DNA from: Rubrivivax sp.
GTDB lineage: Bacteria > Pseudomonadota > Gammaproteobacteria > Burkholderiales > Burkholderiaceae_C
Assembly (NCBI GenBank): GCA_020852865.1
Contig: JADYZZ010000068.1
Span: 1-64,000 of the forward strand
Reading direction: 5' to 3'
DNA length: 64,000 nt
Positions within the stretch are counted from its first letter, which is position 1. Every line of letters begins with the position of its first letter. Positions 50,404 through 60,379 of the stretch are shown piece after piece. The translations under genes and the position numbers were made by a program. Under the pieces are notes generated by a model, which saw only the letters and a program-made list of their open reading frames with translations, made no database searches and was not told where the DNA came from.

Positions 50404-50589
50404 ATGGGCGAGCTGCTGCTGGGCGCGTTTGCGCTGATGCTGGTGTTCGAGGGGCTGCTGCCCTTCCTCAGCCCGGCGCTGTGGCGCTCGGTGTTCGCGC
50501 GCGCCATGCAGCTGACCGACGGCCAGATCCGCTTCGTCGGCCTGGCGAGCATGGCGATCGGCCTGCTGCTGCTGCTCGTGTGGCGCTGA
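50404..50589 (+). CDS. DUF2065 small membrane protein
   Basis: 61 residues with two hydrophobic helices (LLLGAFALMLVFEGLLPFL and FVGLASMAIGLLLLLVW) joined by SPALWRSVFARAMQLTDGQIR. This is the DUF2065/YjeT family, which sits downstream of hflC in many proteobacteria, including E. coli. No function is established. It is too short for many gene callers; the ATG 50404 gives the family N-terminus. Confidence 0.85.
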   Translation: MGELLLGAFALMLVFEGLLPFLSPALWRSVFARAMQLTDGQIRFVGLASMAIGLLLLLVWR

Positions 50590-50615
50590 GGGCAGGGTGC
50601 GCGCCGGCGGCCCCG

Positions 50616-50621
50616 TACAAT
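50616..50621 (+). promoter_or_regulatory. Candidate -10 box for hisZ
   Basis: TACAAT (one mismatch) in the 62-base gap between the DUF2065 gene and hisZ would give a leader of about 24 nt. No clear -35 box. Confidence 0.4.
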
Positions 50622-50651
50622 CCCGCGCCGCCCACCGACGCCGCCCACTCG

Positions 50652-51845
50652 ATGCTCTCCGCCTGGCTGCTGCCCGAGCACATCGCCGATGTGCTGCCGG
50701 CGCAGGCGCGGCACATCGAGGCGCTGCGTCGCCGTCTGCTCGACTGCGCGCGCGGCTATGGTTTCGAGCTCGTGATGCCGCCGCTGCTCGAGCACCTCGA
50801 CTCGCTGCTGAGCGGCAGCGGCCGTGACCTCGACCTCAGGACCTTCAAGCTGGTCGACCAATTGAGCGGCCGTACCCTCGGCCTGCGCGCCGACACCACG
50901 CCGCAGGCGGCGCGCATCGACGCCCACCTGCTCAACCGCGAGGGCGTGACGCGCCTGTGCTACTGCGGGCCGGTGTTGCACACGCGGCCGGCGGGCGTGG
51001 CGGCCTCGCGCGAGCCGCTGCAGTTCGGCGCCGAGATCTTCGGTCACGCCGGCCTCGAGGCCGACCTCGAGGCCGCCGAGCTGGCGCTGGACGTACTCGT
51101 CGAAGCCGGCGCGGCGCCCCTGGTCATCGACCTCGCCGACGCGCGCGTGCTGCGCGGCGTGCTTGCCGGCGTGCCGCTGGACGGCGAGCGCCTGCAGGCG
51201 CTCGCCGATGCCCTGGCCGAGAAGGACGAGCCCGCCATCGATGCCATGGCCGGCGCCCTGGGCGCCGAGACCGGCGCCGCCTTGCATGCGCTGCTGCGTC
51301 TGTACGGCGGCGTCGAGGTGCTCGAGCGCGCACGCCGGGCGCTGCCGCAGCGCGCGCTCGTGCGGCGCGCGCTCGACGAGCTGGAGTGGCTGGCGCGCCA
51401 TCTGCAGGCGGCCTACCCGCAGCTGCACATCGGGATCGACCTGTCGGACATGGGCGGCTACGCCTACTACAGCGGTGCGCGCTTCGCCGTCTACGCGGCG
51501 CGTGCGTACGAGGCGCTGGCGCGCGGCGGGCGCTACGACGAGGTGGGCGCGGTGTTCGGGCGCAACCGCCCGGCGGTGGGCTTCAGCCTCGACCTCAAGG
51601 TCCTGGCCGAACTCGCAGCGGCGGCGCCGGCACCGGCGGCCATCCGCGCGCCCTGGGGCGAGAACGCCGAACTGCGCCTGGCGGTGCGCCGTCTGCGCGC
51701 GGCGGGCGAGACGGTGGTCTCGGTGCTCCCGGGCGACGCGCCCGAGGCGGCGGCCCATGCCTGTGACCGCGAGCTCGTGCAGGTCGGCGGACGCTGGCTG
51801 GTGCGTGCGCTCGACGCGGCGCCGGCGGCGGCCCACGAGTCCTGA
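50652..51845 (+). CDS. hisZ: HisZ, regulatory subunit of ATP phosphoribosyltransferase
   Basis: 397 residues. A histidyl-tRNA-synthetase paralogue that cannot charge tRNA but is needed by the short form of HisG for the first step of histidine synthesis. The N-terminus PEHIADVLPAQARHIEALRRRL, LRADTTPQAARIDAHLLN, LCYCGPVLHTRP and QFGAEIFGH are typical of HisZ. GYAYYSGARFAVYA and the ARGGRYDEVGAVFGRNRPAVGFSLD ending replace the catalytic histidine loops. It implies the genome uses a HisGS-type HisG elsewhere. It is followed by purA, the standard Burkholderiales order. Confidence 0.93.
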   Translation: MLSAWLLPEHIADVLPAQARHIEALRRRLLDCARGYGFELVMPPLLEHLDSLLSGSGRDLDLRTFKLVDQLSGRTLGLRADTTPQAARIDAHLLNREGVTRLCYCGPVLHTRPAGVAASREPLQFGAEIFGHAGLEADLEAAELALDVLVEAGAAPLVIDLADARVLRGVLAGVPLDGERLQALADALAEKDEPAIDAMAGALGAETGAALHALLRLYGGVEVLERARRALPQRALVRRALDELEWLARHLQAAYPQLHIGIDLSDMGGYAYYSGARFAVYAARAYEALARGGRYDEVGAVFGRNRPAVGFSLDLKVLAELAAAAPAPAAIRAPWGENAELRLAVRRLRAAGETVVSVLPGDAPEAAAHACDRELVQVGGRWLVRALDAAPAAAHES

Positions 51846-53207
<1,362 letters not shown>

Positions 53208-53231
53208 ACGACCGAAGGAGACTTCCGCGCC

Positions 53232-53753
53232 ATGCTCACCGACGACGGCAAGCACCTGTACGTGTCCTGGGACGAGTACCACATGCTCATCGAGCGCCTG
53301 GCGCTCAAGGTGGCCGCCTCGGGCTGGGAGTTCGACCAGATCCTGTGCCTGGCGCGCGGCGGCATGCGCCCGGGCGACGTGCTCTCACGCGTGTTCGACA
53401 AGCCGCTCGCGATCATGGCGACAAGCTCGTACCGCGCCGAGGCCGGCACGATTCAAGGCCGGCTCGACATGGCCAAGTACATCACGCTGCCCAAGGGCGA
53501 ACTGGCCGGGCGCGTGCTGCTGGTCGACGACCTGGCCGACACCGGCCACACGCTGCGCGCCGTCGTCGAGCGCCTGCGCGGCATGCCCGCCATCCGCGAA
53601 CTGCGCGCCGCGGTGATCTGGGTCAAGGGGGTATCGACCTACACGCCCGAGTACTTCGTCGAGACGCTGCCGACGAGCCCCTGGATCCACCAGCCGTTCG
53701 AGGAGTACGACGCGCTCAGGCCGGACGGGCTGGCGCGGAAGTTCAAGATTTGA
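53232..53753 (+). CDS. Purine-type phosphoribosyltransferase
   Basis: 173 residues, PRTase fold. The PRPP-binding motif is VLLVDDLADTGHTL, preceded by CLARGGMRPGDVLSR. The VIWVKGVSTYTPEYFVE stretch and the length resemble xanthine/guanine phosphoribosyltransferases. GAAGGAG lies 8 bases before ATG. Its position beside purA suggests purine salvage. The exact base cannot be read from the sequence. A bidirectional terminator follows. Confidence 0.88.
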   Translation: MLTDDGKHLYVSWDEYHMLIERLALKVAASGWEFDQILCLARGGMRPGDVLSRVFDKPLAIMATSSYRAEAGTIQGRLDMAKYITLPKGELAGRVLLVDDLADTGHTLRAVVERLRGMPAIRELRAAVIWVKGVSTYTPEYFVETLPTSPWIHQPFEEYDALRPDGLARKFKI

Positions 53754-53783
53754 GGCGGCGCCGACATCCCGGGCCGCGCAAGG

Positions 53784-53813
53784 AAAAGGGCCGGCATGGC
53801 CGGCCCCTCGTTT
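53784..53813. terminator. Bidirectional terminator between the phosphoribosyltransferase and tRNA-Leu
   Basis: 8-bp stem GGGCCGGC/GCCGGCCC (53788-53795 with 53799-53806), 3-base loop. On the minus strand it is followed by TTTTCC, a good intrinsic terminator for tRNA-Leu. On the plus strand CTCGTTTC follows, a weaker one. Confidence 0.75.
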
Positions 53814-53853
53814 CGCACCGCGTCCCGCGCAGCGCGGACCCGGTGCCTGTCGG

Positions 53854-53938
<85 letters not shown>

Positions 53939-53954
53939 AGGTTGCGAACCGGAG

Positions 53955-53964
53955 ATCTTAGCAT
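53955..53964. promoter_or_regulatory. Divergent promoter elements, tRNA-Leu(CAG) and rnr
   Basis: On the minus strand an extended -10, TGCTAAGAT, places TAAGAT at 53960-53955, 16 bases from the tRNA. On the plus strand TAGCAT at 53959-53964 overlaps it and would give rnr a leader of about 34 nt. The two elements share bases. Confidence 0.45.
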
Positions 53965-54004
53965 CAAAGAAACCCAGCACCCGAGCGCGGCGTCGCCCGC
54001 CCTC

Positions 54005-56206
54005 ATGAGCGAGGTCGACGGGCGTGTCCAGGGGCACCGCGACGGCCACGGCTTCGTCGTGCCCGACAGCGGCGGGGCGCCGATCTACCTCGCGCCGCAG
54101 GAGATGCGCACGGTGCTGCACCGCGACCGCGTGCGCGTGCGCATCCTGCGTCTGGATCGCAAGGGGCGCCCCGAAGGGCGCGTCGTCGACATCCTCGAGC
54201 GCCGCAAGGCGCCGATCATCGGCCGGCTGCTGCACGAAGGTGGCCACTGGCTGGTCGCGCCGGAGGATCGCCGCTATGGCCAGGACATCCTGATTCCCAA
54301 GAACGCCACCGCCAGCGCCGCCGTCGGCCAGGTGGTGTCGGTCGAGCTCACCGAGGCGCCCTCGCTGCACGCACGGCCGGTGGGCCGCGTGGCCGAGGTG
54401 CTGGGCGAGATCGACGACCCGGGCATGGAGATCGAGATCGCGGTGCGCAAGTACGAGGTGCCGCACCGCTTCAGCGCCGAAGCGCTGGCGCAGGCCGCGG
54501 CGCTGCCCGAGAAGATCCGCGCCGCCGACCGCCGCCAGCGCATCGACCTCACCGACGTGCCGCTGGTCACGATCGACGGCGAGGACGCGCGCGACTTCGA
54601 CGACGCCGTCTACGCCGAGCCGCACTGCAGCGGCAAGGGCAAGAAGGCGGTCGCCGGCTGGCGGCTGGTGGTGGCGATCGCCGACGTCGGCCACTACGTC
54701 AAGCCCGACGAGGCGCTCGACCGCGACGCCTACGAACGCGCCACCTCGGTGTACTTCCCGCGCCGCGTGATTCCGATGCTGCCCGAGAAGCTGAGCAACG
54801 GCCTGTGCTCGCTCAACCCCGGCGAGGATCGGCTGGCGATGGTGTGCGACATGCTCGTGCACGAGGACGGCGCGATCCGCGCGTACCAGTTCTACCCCGC
54901 GGTGATGCGCTCGCACGCGCGCCTCACCTACGCGGAAGTCGCGGCGGTGCTCGCCAACACGCGCGGACCCGAGGCCGCGGCGCGTGCGGCCCTGGTGCCG
55001 CGGCTGTTGCACCTGCACGAGGTCTACCGCGCGCTGCTCCAGCAGCGCAGCCGGCGCGGCGCGATCGATTTCGAGACCGTCGAGACGCAGATCGTCTGCG
55101 ACGATGCCGGGCGCATCGAACGCATCGAACCGCGCCTGCGCACCGAGGCGCACCGGCTGATCGAGGAGGCGATGCTGGCGGCCAACGTCTGCGCCGCCGA
55201 CTTCGTCTCGCGCGCCGAACACCCGAGCCTGTATCGCGTGCACGAGGGCCCGACGCCGGAAAAGCGCCTGACGCTGCAGAGCTACCTCGAGGCGCTGGGC
55301 ATCGGCCTGCGCCTGAGCGACGAGCCGGCGCCGGCCGAGTTGCAGGCCATCGCGCAAGGCACGCAGGGCCGGCCCGATGCGGTGCAGATCCACACCATGC
55401 TGCTGCGCTCGATGCAGCAGGCCGTCTACACAGCCAGCAAGGCCGGCCATTTCGGGCTCGCCTACGACGCCTATACGCACTTCACCAGCCCGATCCGGCG
55501 CTATCCTGACTTGCTGGTGCACCGCGTCATCAAGGCGCTGCTCGGCGGTCGGCGCTACCACCTGACGCCGGGCGAGGCGACGCGCGCGCCGGAGCTGCGC
55601 CGGGGCGGCCGCTCGGCACCGCGGCCGGCCAAGCCGTTGGCCGGAGAATTGGCGCTGTGGGAGGCTGCCGGTGCCCACTGCAGCGCCAACGAGCGCCGCG
55701 CCGACGAGGCCTCGCGCGACGTCGAGGCCTGGCTCAAATGCCTCTTCATGCGCGAACACCTGGGCGAGGAGTACAGCGGCAGCGTGAGCGCGGTGACGGC
55801 GTTCGGTCTGTTCGTCACGCTCGACGCGCTCTTCGTCGACGGCCTCGTGCACATCAGCGAGCTCGGCGGCGAGTACTACCGCTTCGACGAGGCGCGCCAG
55901 GAACTGCGTGGTGAACGAACCGGCGTGCGCTACGCCCTCGGCACGCGCTTGCGCGTGCAGGTCAGCCGCGTCGACCTGGACGGCCGCAAGATCGACTTCC
56001 GCCTCGTGCGCGAAGGCGCGAGCGAGGCGCCGCCGGCGCGCGGCCGCGGCGGGCGCGGCGGCAGCGCCGCCGACGAACTGGCCCAGGTGCATCGCCGGGA
56101 CCGCGACGCCAAGGCCACCGGGCGCCGGGGCATGGCTGCGGCCCGGGGCGGCAAGCGGGCGAAGACCACCGCCCGGCGCAGCCCGGCGCGGGGCAGCCGG
56201 CGCTGA
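54005..56206 (+). CDS. rnr: Ribonuclease R, lacking the N-terminal helix-turn-helix
   Basis: 733 residues from ATG 54005; the only earlier in-frame start is a TTG (53942) almost touching the tRNA. Processive 3'-to-5' exoribonuclease for structured RNA. Cold-shock domains begin at once with GRVQGHRDGHGFVV and LHRDRVRVRILRLDRKGRPEG. The RNB catalytic site is IDGEDARDFDDAV with Asp191, Asp197, Asp199 and Asp200. HFTSPIRRYPDLLVHRVIKALL and the SANERRADEASRDVEAWLKCLFM stretch follow, then an S1 domain and a basic tail (KRAKTTARRSPARGSRR). E. coli RNase R (813) has an HTH domain of about 80 residues before the cold-shock domains; here it is missing. Confidence 0.93.
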   Translation: MSEVDGRVQGHRDGHGFVVPDSGGAPIYLAPQEMRTVLHRDRVRVRILRLDRKGRPEGRVVDILERRKAPIIGRLLHEGGHWLVAPEDRRYGQDILIPKNATASAAVGQVVSVELTEAPSLHARPVGRVAEVLGEIDDPGMEIEIAVRKYEVPHRFSAEALAQAAALPEKIRAADRRQRIDLTDVPLVTIDGEDARDFDDAVYAEPHCSGKGKKAVAGWRLVVAIADVGHYVKPDEALDRDAYERATSVYFPRRVIPMLPEKLSNGLCSLNPGEDRLAMVCDMLVHEDGAIRAYQFYPAVMRSHARLTYAEVAAVLANTRGPEAAARAALVPRLLHLHEVYRALLQQRSRRGAIDFETVETQIVCDDAGRIERIEPRLRTEAHRLIEEAMLAANVCAADFVSRAEHPSLYRVHEGPTPEKRLTLQSYLEALGIGLRLSDEPAPAELQAIAQGTQGRPDAVQIHTMLLRSMQQAVYTASKAGHFGLAYDAYTHFTSPIRRYPDLLVHRVIKALLGGRRYHLTPGEATRAPELRRGGRSAPRPAKPLAGELALWEAAGAHCSANERRADEASRDVEAWLKCLFMREHLGEEYSGSVSAVTAFGLFVTLDALFVDGLVHISELGGEYYRFDEARQELRGERTGVRYALGTRLRVQVSRVDLDGRKIDFRLVREGASEAPPARGRGGRGGSAADELAQVHRRDRDAKATGRRGMAAARGGKRAKTTARRSPARGSRR

Positions 56207-56240
56207 GCGCTTGTGAAGACACCCAGCGCGCGGGCGCGAT

Positions 56241-57782
56241 TCATGTCTTCTCGAGTTCCGCGCCGCCGTCGACGGCCAGTGACTCGATCAGATCGGCGGC
56301 GCGCAGCGGCCCGATGATCCCGGCGGCGCGGTGCCGGTCGGCCGCGTGCCCATGCTGCCAGGCGGCCACCGAGGCGACTTCGAAGGCCGAGGCGGCAGGC
56401 CGCCGCGCCCACAGACCGCCGGCCCAGCCCGCGAGCACGTCGCCGGTGCCCGCCGTCGCGAGTGCGGCATTGCCGGTGGGGTTGATCGACGGCAGCGCGT
56501 CCGGTGCCGCGACGATGCTGCCCGAGCCCTTGAGAACGACCGTGGCCGCACAGCGCCGCGCCAGTTCGGCAGCCGCCGCCAGGCGGTCGGACTGCACGGC
56601 GGCCGAACTCGTGCCGAGCAGCCGCGCCGCCTCGAGCGGGTGCGGCGTCAGCAGCGTTGCCAGGCCGTGCGCGGCGCGCGTGCGCAGCAGCCTTTGCAGG
56701 GCGGTGTCGCACGCCAGGGCATTCAGGCCGTCGGCGTCGAGCACGAGCCGCGGCGCGTGCGCGAGCAAGGGCGGCAGCGCCTGTGCGATGCGCGCGCCGC
56801 CGCCGCAGCCGCAGACCACGGTGGCTGCGGCGATCGTCGCGGCCGGCTCGTGCCACCAGGCGCTGCGCGCCATCAACTCGGGCCGCGTGGCGTCGAAGCT
56901 GGCGGCCTGCGCGTCGAGCAGGCTGGCGTAGACGCGGCCGGCACCGGCGGCGAGCGCGGCACGCGCGGCCAGCCAGGCCGCCCCCACCATGCCGGGCGCG
57001 CCGCCGACGACGACCAGGTCGCCGTGCGCACCCTTGTGCGCCGCGTGGTCGGCGCCGCGCTGCCAGCTCAGGTCCGGCGCGCCGGCAAGCCACGCCGTCG
57101 GCGGCGTGGCGGCCGCGCCCAGATCGTCGAACCAGACCTCGCCGGCGTGGTCGCGCCCCAGCGCCGTGAACAGGCCGGGCTCGAGCGTGAGCAGCGCGAG
57201 CGTCGCGTCGGCGCGCACGCCGCGCGGCCCGAGCAACTGCCCGCTGTCGGCATGCAGTCCACTGGGCAGATCGACCGCGAGCACCGGGCGACCGGCGGCG
57301 GCGATCGCGTCGATGGCCTCGGCCGGCGCTCCTCGGGGCGCGCGCCGGCTGCCCAGGCCGAGCAGCGCGTCGACGACGAGGTCGGCGTCGGCGGCGATCG
57401 GCTCGGCCTGCCACGGCTCGATGGCGACACCGGCGGCGCGCGCCTGGGCGATTGCGTGCCGGGCATCGTCGGGCGCGCGGTCCGCGTCGCCGATCCAGCG
57501 CACGCGCAAGGCGACGCCCCTGGCATGCAGATGGCGTGCGGCAACGAAGCCGTCGCCGCCGTTGTTGCCCGGCCCGGCGAGGATCTCGACGCGGCGCAAC
57601 GGTGCAAAACGCGCCAGGGCCAGGCGCGCCACCGCCAGCCCGGCGGCTTCCATCAGCGCATGCGGGGCGTTCGCCGCGAGCGCCGCCGCCTCGCTCGCGC
57701 GCGCGGCAGCGGTGTCGTGCAGCGGCCAGGGGCCGCGCCGCGGATCGACGGCGATCGGGAGGCGGACGCCGGGGCTGGACAT
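56241..57782 (-). CDS. nnr: Bifunctional NAD(P)HX epimerase / ADP-dependent dehydratase
   Basis: 513 residues from ATG 57782. It repairs hydrated NADH and NADPH. The N-terminal YjeF epimerase domain (about 1-215) has MEAAGLAVARLALAR, the GPGNNGGDGFVAARHL loop and VDLPSGLHADSGQ. The C-terminal ribokinase-like dehydratase domain (about 235-513) has HKGAHGDLVVVGG, LDADGLNALA, LTPHPLEAARLLG, VVLKGSGS and the catalytic Asp in NAALATAGTGDVLAGW. The frame stays open 186 bases further upstream, but those codons are Arg-rich and lie in a short-repeat region, so ATG 57782 is preferred. Confidence 0.93.
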   Translation of the reverse strand: MSSPGVRLPIAVDPRRGPWPLHDTAAARASEAAALAANAPHALMEAAGLAVARLALARFAPLRRVEILAGPGNNGGDGFVAARHLHARGVALRVRWIGDADRAPDDARHAIAQARAAGVAIEPWQAEPIAADADLVVDALLGLGSRRAPRGAPAEAIDAIAAAGRPVLAVDLPSGLHADSGQLLGPRGVRADATLALLTLEPGLFTALGRDHAGEVWFDDLGAAATPPTAWLAGAPDLSWQRGADHAAHKGAHGDLVVVGGAPGMVGAAWLAARAALAAGAGRVYASLLDAQAASFDATRPELMARSAWWHEPAATIAAATVVCGCGGGARIAQALPPLLAHAPRLVLDADGLNALACDTALQRLLRTRAAHGLATLLTPHPLEAARLLGTSSAAVQSDRLAAAAELARRCAATVVLKGSGSIVAAPDALPSINPTGNAALATAGTGDVLAGWAGGLWARRPAASAFEVASVAAWQHGHAADRHRAAGIIGPLRAADLIESLAVDGGAELEKT

Positions 57783-57849
57783 GGCGCGATTGTGGCGCCG
57801 CGCCGAGTCGGCTCCGGCCGCGCTGCACGCCGCGTGCACGAGGCGTGCC

Positions 57850-57977
57850 GTGCGCACCAGGAAACCCGTGCGCGTCAGGAAACCCCTGCGCACCAGGCGC
57901 CGCGCGCGCACGAGGCAAGGTCGGTGTTTCGCCTGGCGCTGGCGACAGACTCTCCAGGCGCCACGCACGAGGCAAGA
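57850..57977. repeat. Short direct repeats in the nnr-dadA gap
   Basis: Two tandem 18-base units, GTGCGCACCAGGAAACCC (57850-57867) and GTGCGCGTCAGGAAACCC (57868-57885), are followed by a partial third copy, CTGCGCACCAGG (57886-57897). A second repeat, CGCACGAGGCAAGGTC (57905-57920), recurs with one change at 57962-57977. The 265-base gap holds no gene I can support. Confidence 0.7.
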
Positions 57978-58047
57978 TCACGGGCCTCGGGCCCGGCCGA
58001 ATCCGGCCCGGCACGAAACCTGCGCGCGCCGGCCGGTACGCCTTGCG

Positions 58048-59304
58048 TCAGCGCAAACGCGCGAGTTGCAGTGAACCGAGATCGATCGGTGCCGGGCGAC
58101 CGCTTACCGCTTCGGCGAGCACGCGCGCCGAGCCGCAGGCGAGCATCCAGCCGCTCGAGCCGTGGCCGAGGTTGAGCCACAGGCCGGGCTGGCCGCTTGC
58201 GCCGAGCACCGGCGGGCCGTCGGGCAGCATCGGCCTCGCGCCCTTCCACTGCTGCGCCTCGTGCACGACGGCGGCGCCCGGGAACCAGTCCTCGAGCACC
58301 TTGTACAGCGTCGCCAGCGGCGCCGGGTTCAGGCGTTCGGCGCTGCCGCCGATCTCGGCACTGCCGGCGACACGCACGCGCTGCCCGAGACGGCTGATCG
58401 CGACCTTGAAGCGCTCGTCCATCAGGGCCGCGCGCGGGCCCGTGCACGGCTGGTCGTCGCGCTGCGCGAGCGGCGCGGTGATCGAGTAGCCGTACACGGG
58501 CGCGAGCGGCAGCGCGAGCCCGAGCGGCGCGAGCAGGCGATTGGCATGAACACCGGCGCAGACCACCACCGCGTCGGCCCGATGGTGCTGGCCGTCGGCC
58601 GTGCGCAGCGCGGCGGGACGGCCCGGCTCGATGGCGAGCACGTCGCTGTCGAAGCGGAAGCTCGCGCCCAGGCGCTGGGCCTCGGCCTTGATGAGGTGCG
58701 CGAACTGCCGGCAGTTGCCCACGCCGTCTTGCGCGAGGTGGATCGCGCCGGCCAGCGGTGCCCGGGCGTTGAGGCCGGGCTCGAGGCGCCGGCAGCGCTC
58801 GGCGTCGACCAGCTCGTGCGCGACACCCAGCTCGGCGAGCAGCCGCGTCGTGCGCTCGGCCGCGTGCAGCTCGCGCGCGCCGCGCAGCAGCACGAGGTAG
58901 CCCGGCTGCTGCTCGTAGTCGAGCGCGAGCCGGCGCGTGAGCTCGAGCAGCCGCTCCTGGCTGAAGCGGGCCAGACGCACCATCGCGCCCCGGTTGGCGG
59001 CGTAGACGCGCGGCCGGCAGGCCAGCCGCCAGCGCAGCATCCAGGGCAGTTGTGCGAGCGCCGACAGGCCGTCGAAGCGCACCGCCGCGTGCCGCCCGAG
59101 CATCTGGCGCAGCACCTTGGCGCTCATGCCCGGTGCCGCCCACGGCGTTACGTAGCCCGGCGCCAGGACACCGGCGTTGGCGAAACTGCCCTCGGCGGCG
59201 ACGGCGGCACGCCGTTCGAACACCGTGACCTCATGACCCTGACTCGCCAGCTCGTAGGCGGTGGTCACGCCGACGATGCCGGCGCCGACGACGATGGCGC
59301 GCAT
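58048..59304 (-). CDS. dadA: D-amino acid dehydrogenase small subunit
   Basis: 418 residues from ATG 59304. Membrane-associated FAD enzyme that oxidises D-amino acids (mainly D-alanine) and feeds electrons to the quinone pool. The N-terminal FAD motif is AIVVGAGIVGVTTAYELASQGHEVTVFERR. The family stretches SFANAGVLAPGYVTPWAAPG, DGVGNCRQFAHLIK, PVYGYSITAPL and the C-terminal LNLGHGSSGWMLACGSARVLAEAVSG are all present. No alanine racemase gene (dadX) is adjacent. No Shine-Dalgarno is visible before the ATG. It is divergent from rpsB, whose -10 box begins three bases after this start codon. Confidence 0.92.
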   Translation of the reverse strand: MRAIVVGAGIVGVTTAYELASQGHEVTVFERRAAVAAEGSFANAGVLAPGYVTPWAAPGMSAKVLRQMLGRHAAVRFDGLSALAQLPWMLRWRLACRPRVYAANRGAMVRLARFSQERLLELTRRLALDYEQQPGYLVLLRGARELHAAERTTRLLAELGVAHELVDAERCRRLEPGLNARAPLAGAIHLAQDGVGNCRQFAHLIKAEAQRLGASFRFDSDVLAIEPGRPAALRTADGQHHRADAVVVCAGVHANRLLAPLGLALPLAPVYGYSITAPLAQRDDQPCTGPRAALMDERFKVAISRLGQRVRVAGSAEIGGSAERLNPAPLATLYKVLEDWFPGAAVVHEAQQWKGARPMLPDGPPVLGASGQPGLWLNLGHGSSGWMLACGSARVLAEAVSGRPAPIDLGSLQLARLR

Positions 59305-59306
59305 GC

Positions 59307-59312
59307 TAGAAT
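59307..59312 (+). promoter_or_regulatory. -10 box for the rpsB operon and its long leader
   Basis: TAGAAT, followed by the AT-rich TTTTTCGGTTTG, would start an mRNA about 209 nt before the rpsB ATG. The 59319-59527 leader is unusually long for this genome. In many bacteria ribosomal protein S2 represses its own mRNA through such a leader; here that is inference. Confidence 0.45.
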
Positions 59313-59527
59313 TTTTCGGTTTGTCTTGATGCCGCAGGCGCGGCGTTTTCGGAGGCCGCGATGCAGGCCGACCGAGGGCGCGCCGCGCAGCAGGGCGGAC
59401 GGCCGTCACCGGTCCTTCTTCAACTCGCTTTGCGACTCGCGAGTCCGCCGCCTCCAAGGTGTCGCCACGCCGATCCGGCCGTGGCGATCGAGCGGCGCGA
59501 TTCTAGACCCAACCTTCGGAGCTCCCC

Positions 59528-60271
59528 ATGTCTGTCTCGATGCGTGAAATGCTCGAAGCGGGTGTCCATTTCGGACACCAGACCCGCTTCTGGAACCCCA
59601 AGATGGCGCCGTACATCTACGGCCATCGCAACAAGATCCACATCATCAACCTCGAGAAGACGCTGCCGCTGTTCACCGAGGCGATGAAGTTCGCGCGCCA
59701 GCTCGCGGGACGGCGCGGCACGATCCTGATGGTGGGCACCAAGCGCCAGGCGCGCGAAGTCATCGCGCAGGAGGCGCAGCGCGCCGGCATGCCCTACGTC
59801 GATCAGCGCTGGCTGGGCGGCATGCTCACCAACTTCAAGACCGTCAAGGGCAGCCTGAAGAAGCTCAAGGAAATGCAGGCCGCCAAGGAGGCCGGCACCG
59901 AGCAGATGATCAAGAAGGAGGCGCTGCTGTTCGAGCGCGAGCTGGCCAAGCTCGAGAAGGACATCGGCGGCATCCAGGACATGTCGGCCCTGCCCGACGC
60001 CATGTTCGTCATCGACGTCGGCTACCACAAGATCGCCGTCGCCGAGGCCAAGAAGCTCGGCATTCCCGTGATCGGCGTCGTCGACACCAACCATTCGCCG
60101 CTGGGCATCGACTACGTCATTCCCGGCAACGACGACTCGGCCAAGGCGGTGGCGCTGTACGCGCGCGCGATGGCCGACGCCGTGCTCGACGGCAGGGCCA
60201 ACGCCACCGCCGACGTGGTGGCCGCGGTGGCCGGCGGCGACGAGTTCGTCGAGGTCAGCGAAGAACACTGA
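59528..60271 (+). CDS. rpsB: 30S ribosomal protein S2
   Basis: 247 residues. It binds the 30S head-body junction and is needed for S1 binding. Diagnostic are [31 protein letters not shown], the [12 protein letters not shown] strand, [37 protein letters not shown] and [29 protein letters not shown] precedes the ATG. It is first in the conserved rpsB-tsf-pyrH-frr-uppS-cdsA run. Confidence 0.98.
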   Translation: MSVSMREMLEAGVHFGHQTRFWNPKMAPYIYGHRNKIHIINLEKTLPLFTEAMKFARQLAGRRGTILMVGTKRQAREVIAQEAQRAGMPYVDQRWLGGMLTNFKTVKGSLKKLKEMQAAKEAGTEQMIKKEALLFERELAKLEKDIGGIQDMSALPDAMFVIDVGYHKIAVAEAKKLGIPVIGVVDTNHSPLGIDYVIPGNDDSAKAVALYARAMADAVLDGRANATADVVAAVAGGDEFVEVSEEH

Positions 60272-60320
60272 ACCCGTGCGCGCCGCCGCTCGCGCAGCGG
60301 CACGCGGCGTGGGCGCATCC

Positions 60321-60346
60321 GCGCCGGCGCGTGCCGCGGCCGGCGC
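60321..60346 (+). terminator. Possible attenuator between rpsB and tsf
   Basis: 7-bp stem GCGCCGG/CCGGCGC with a 12-base, itself GC-rich loop in the 108-base rpsB-tsf gap. E. coli has an attenuator in the same place. No T-tract follows, so this is tentative. Confidence 0.3.
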
Positions 60347-60379
60347 CCGCCGCGCCCCCGAATCTGGAGAGAAACAGCA

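Noticed and set aside
57783-57968. N-terminal extension of the Nnr protein
   Set aside because: The extra 62 codons are Arg-rich, fall on the short direct repeats and precede the normal YjeF N-terminus.
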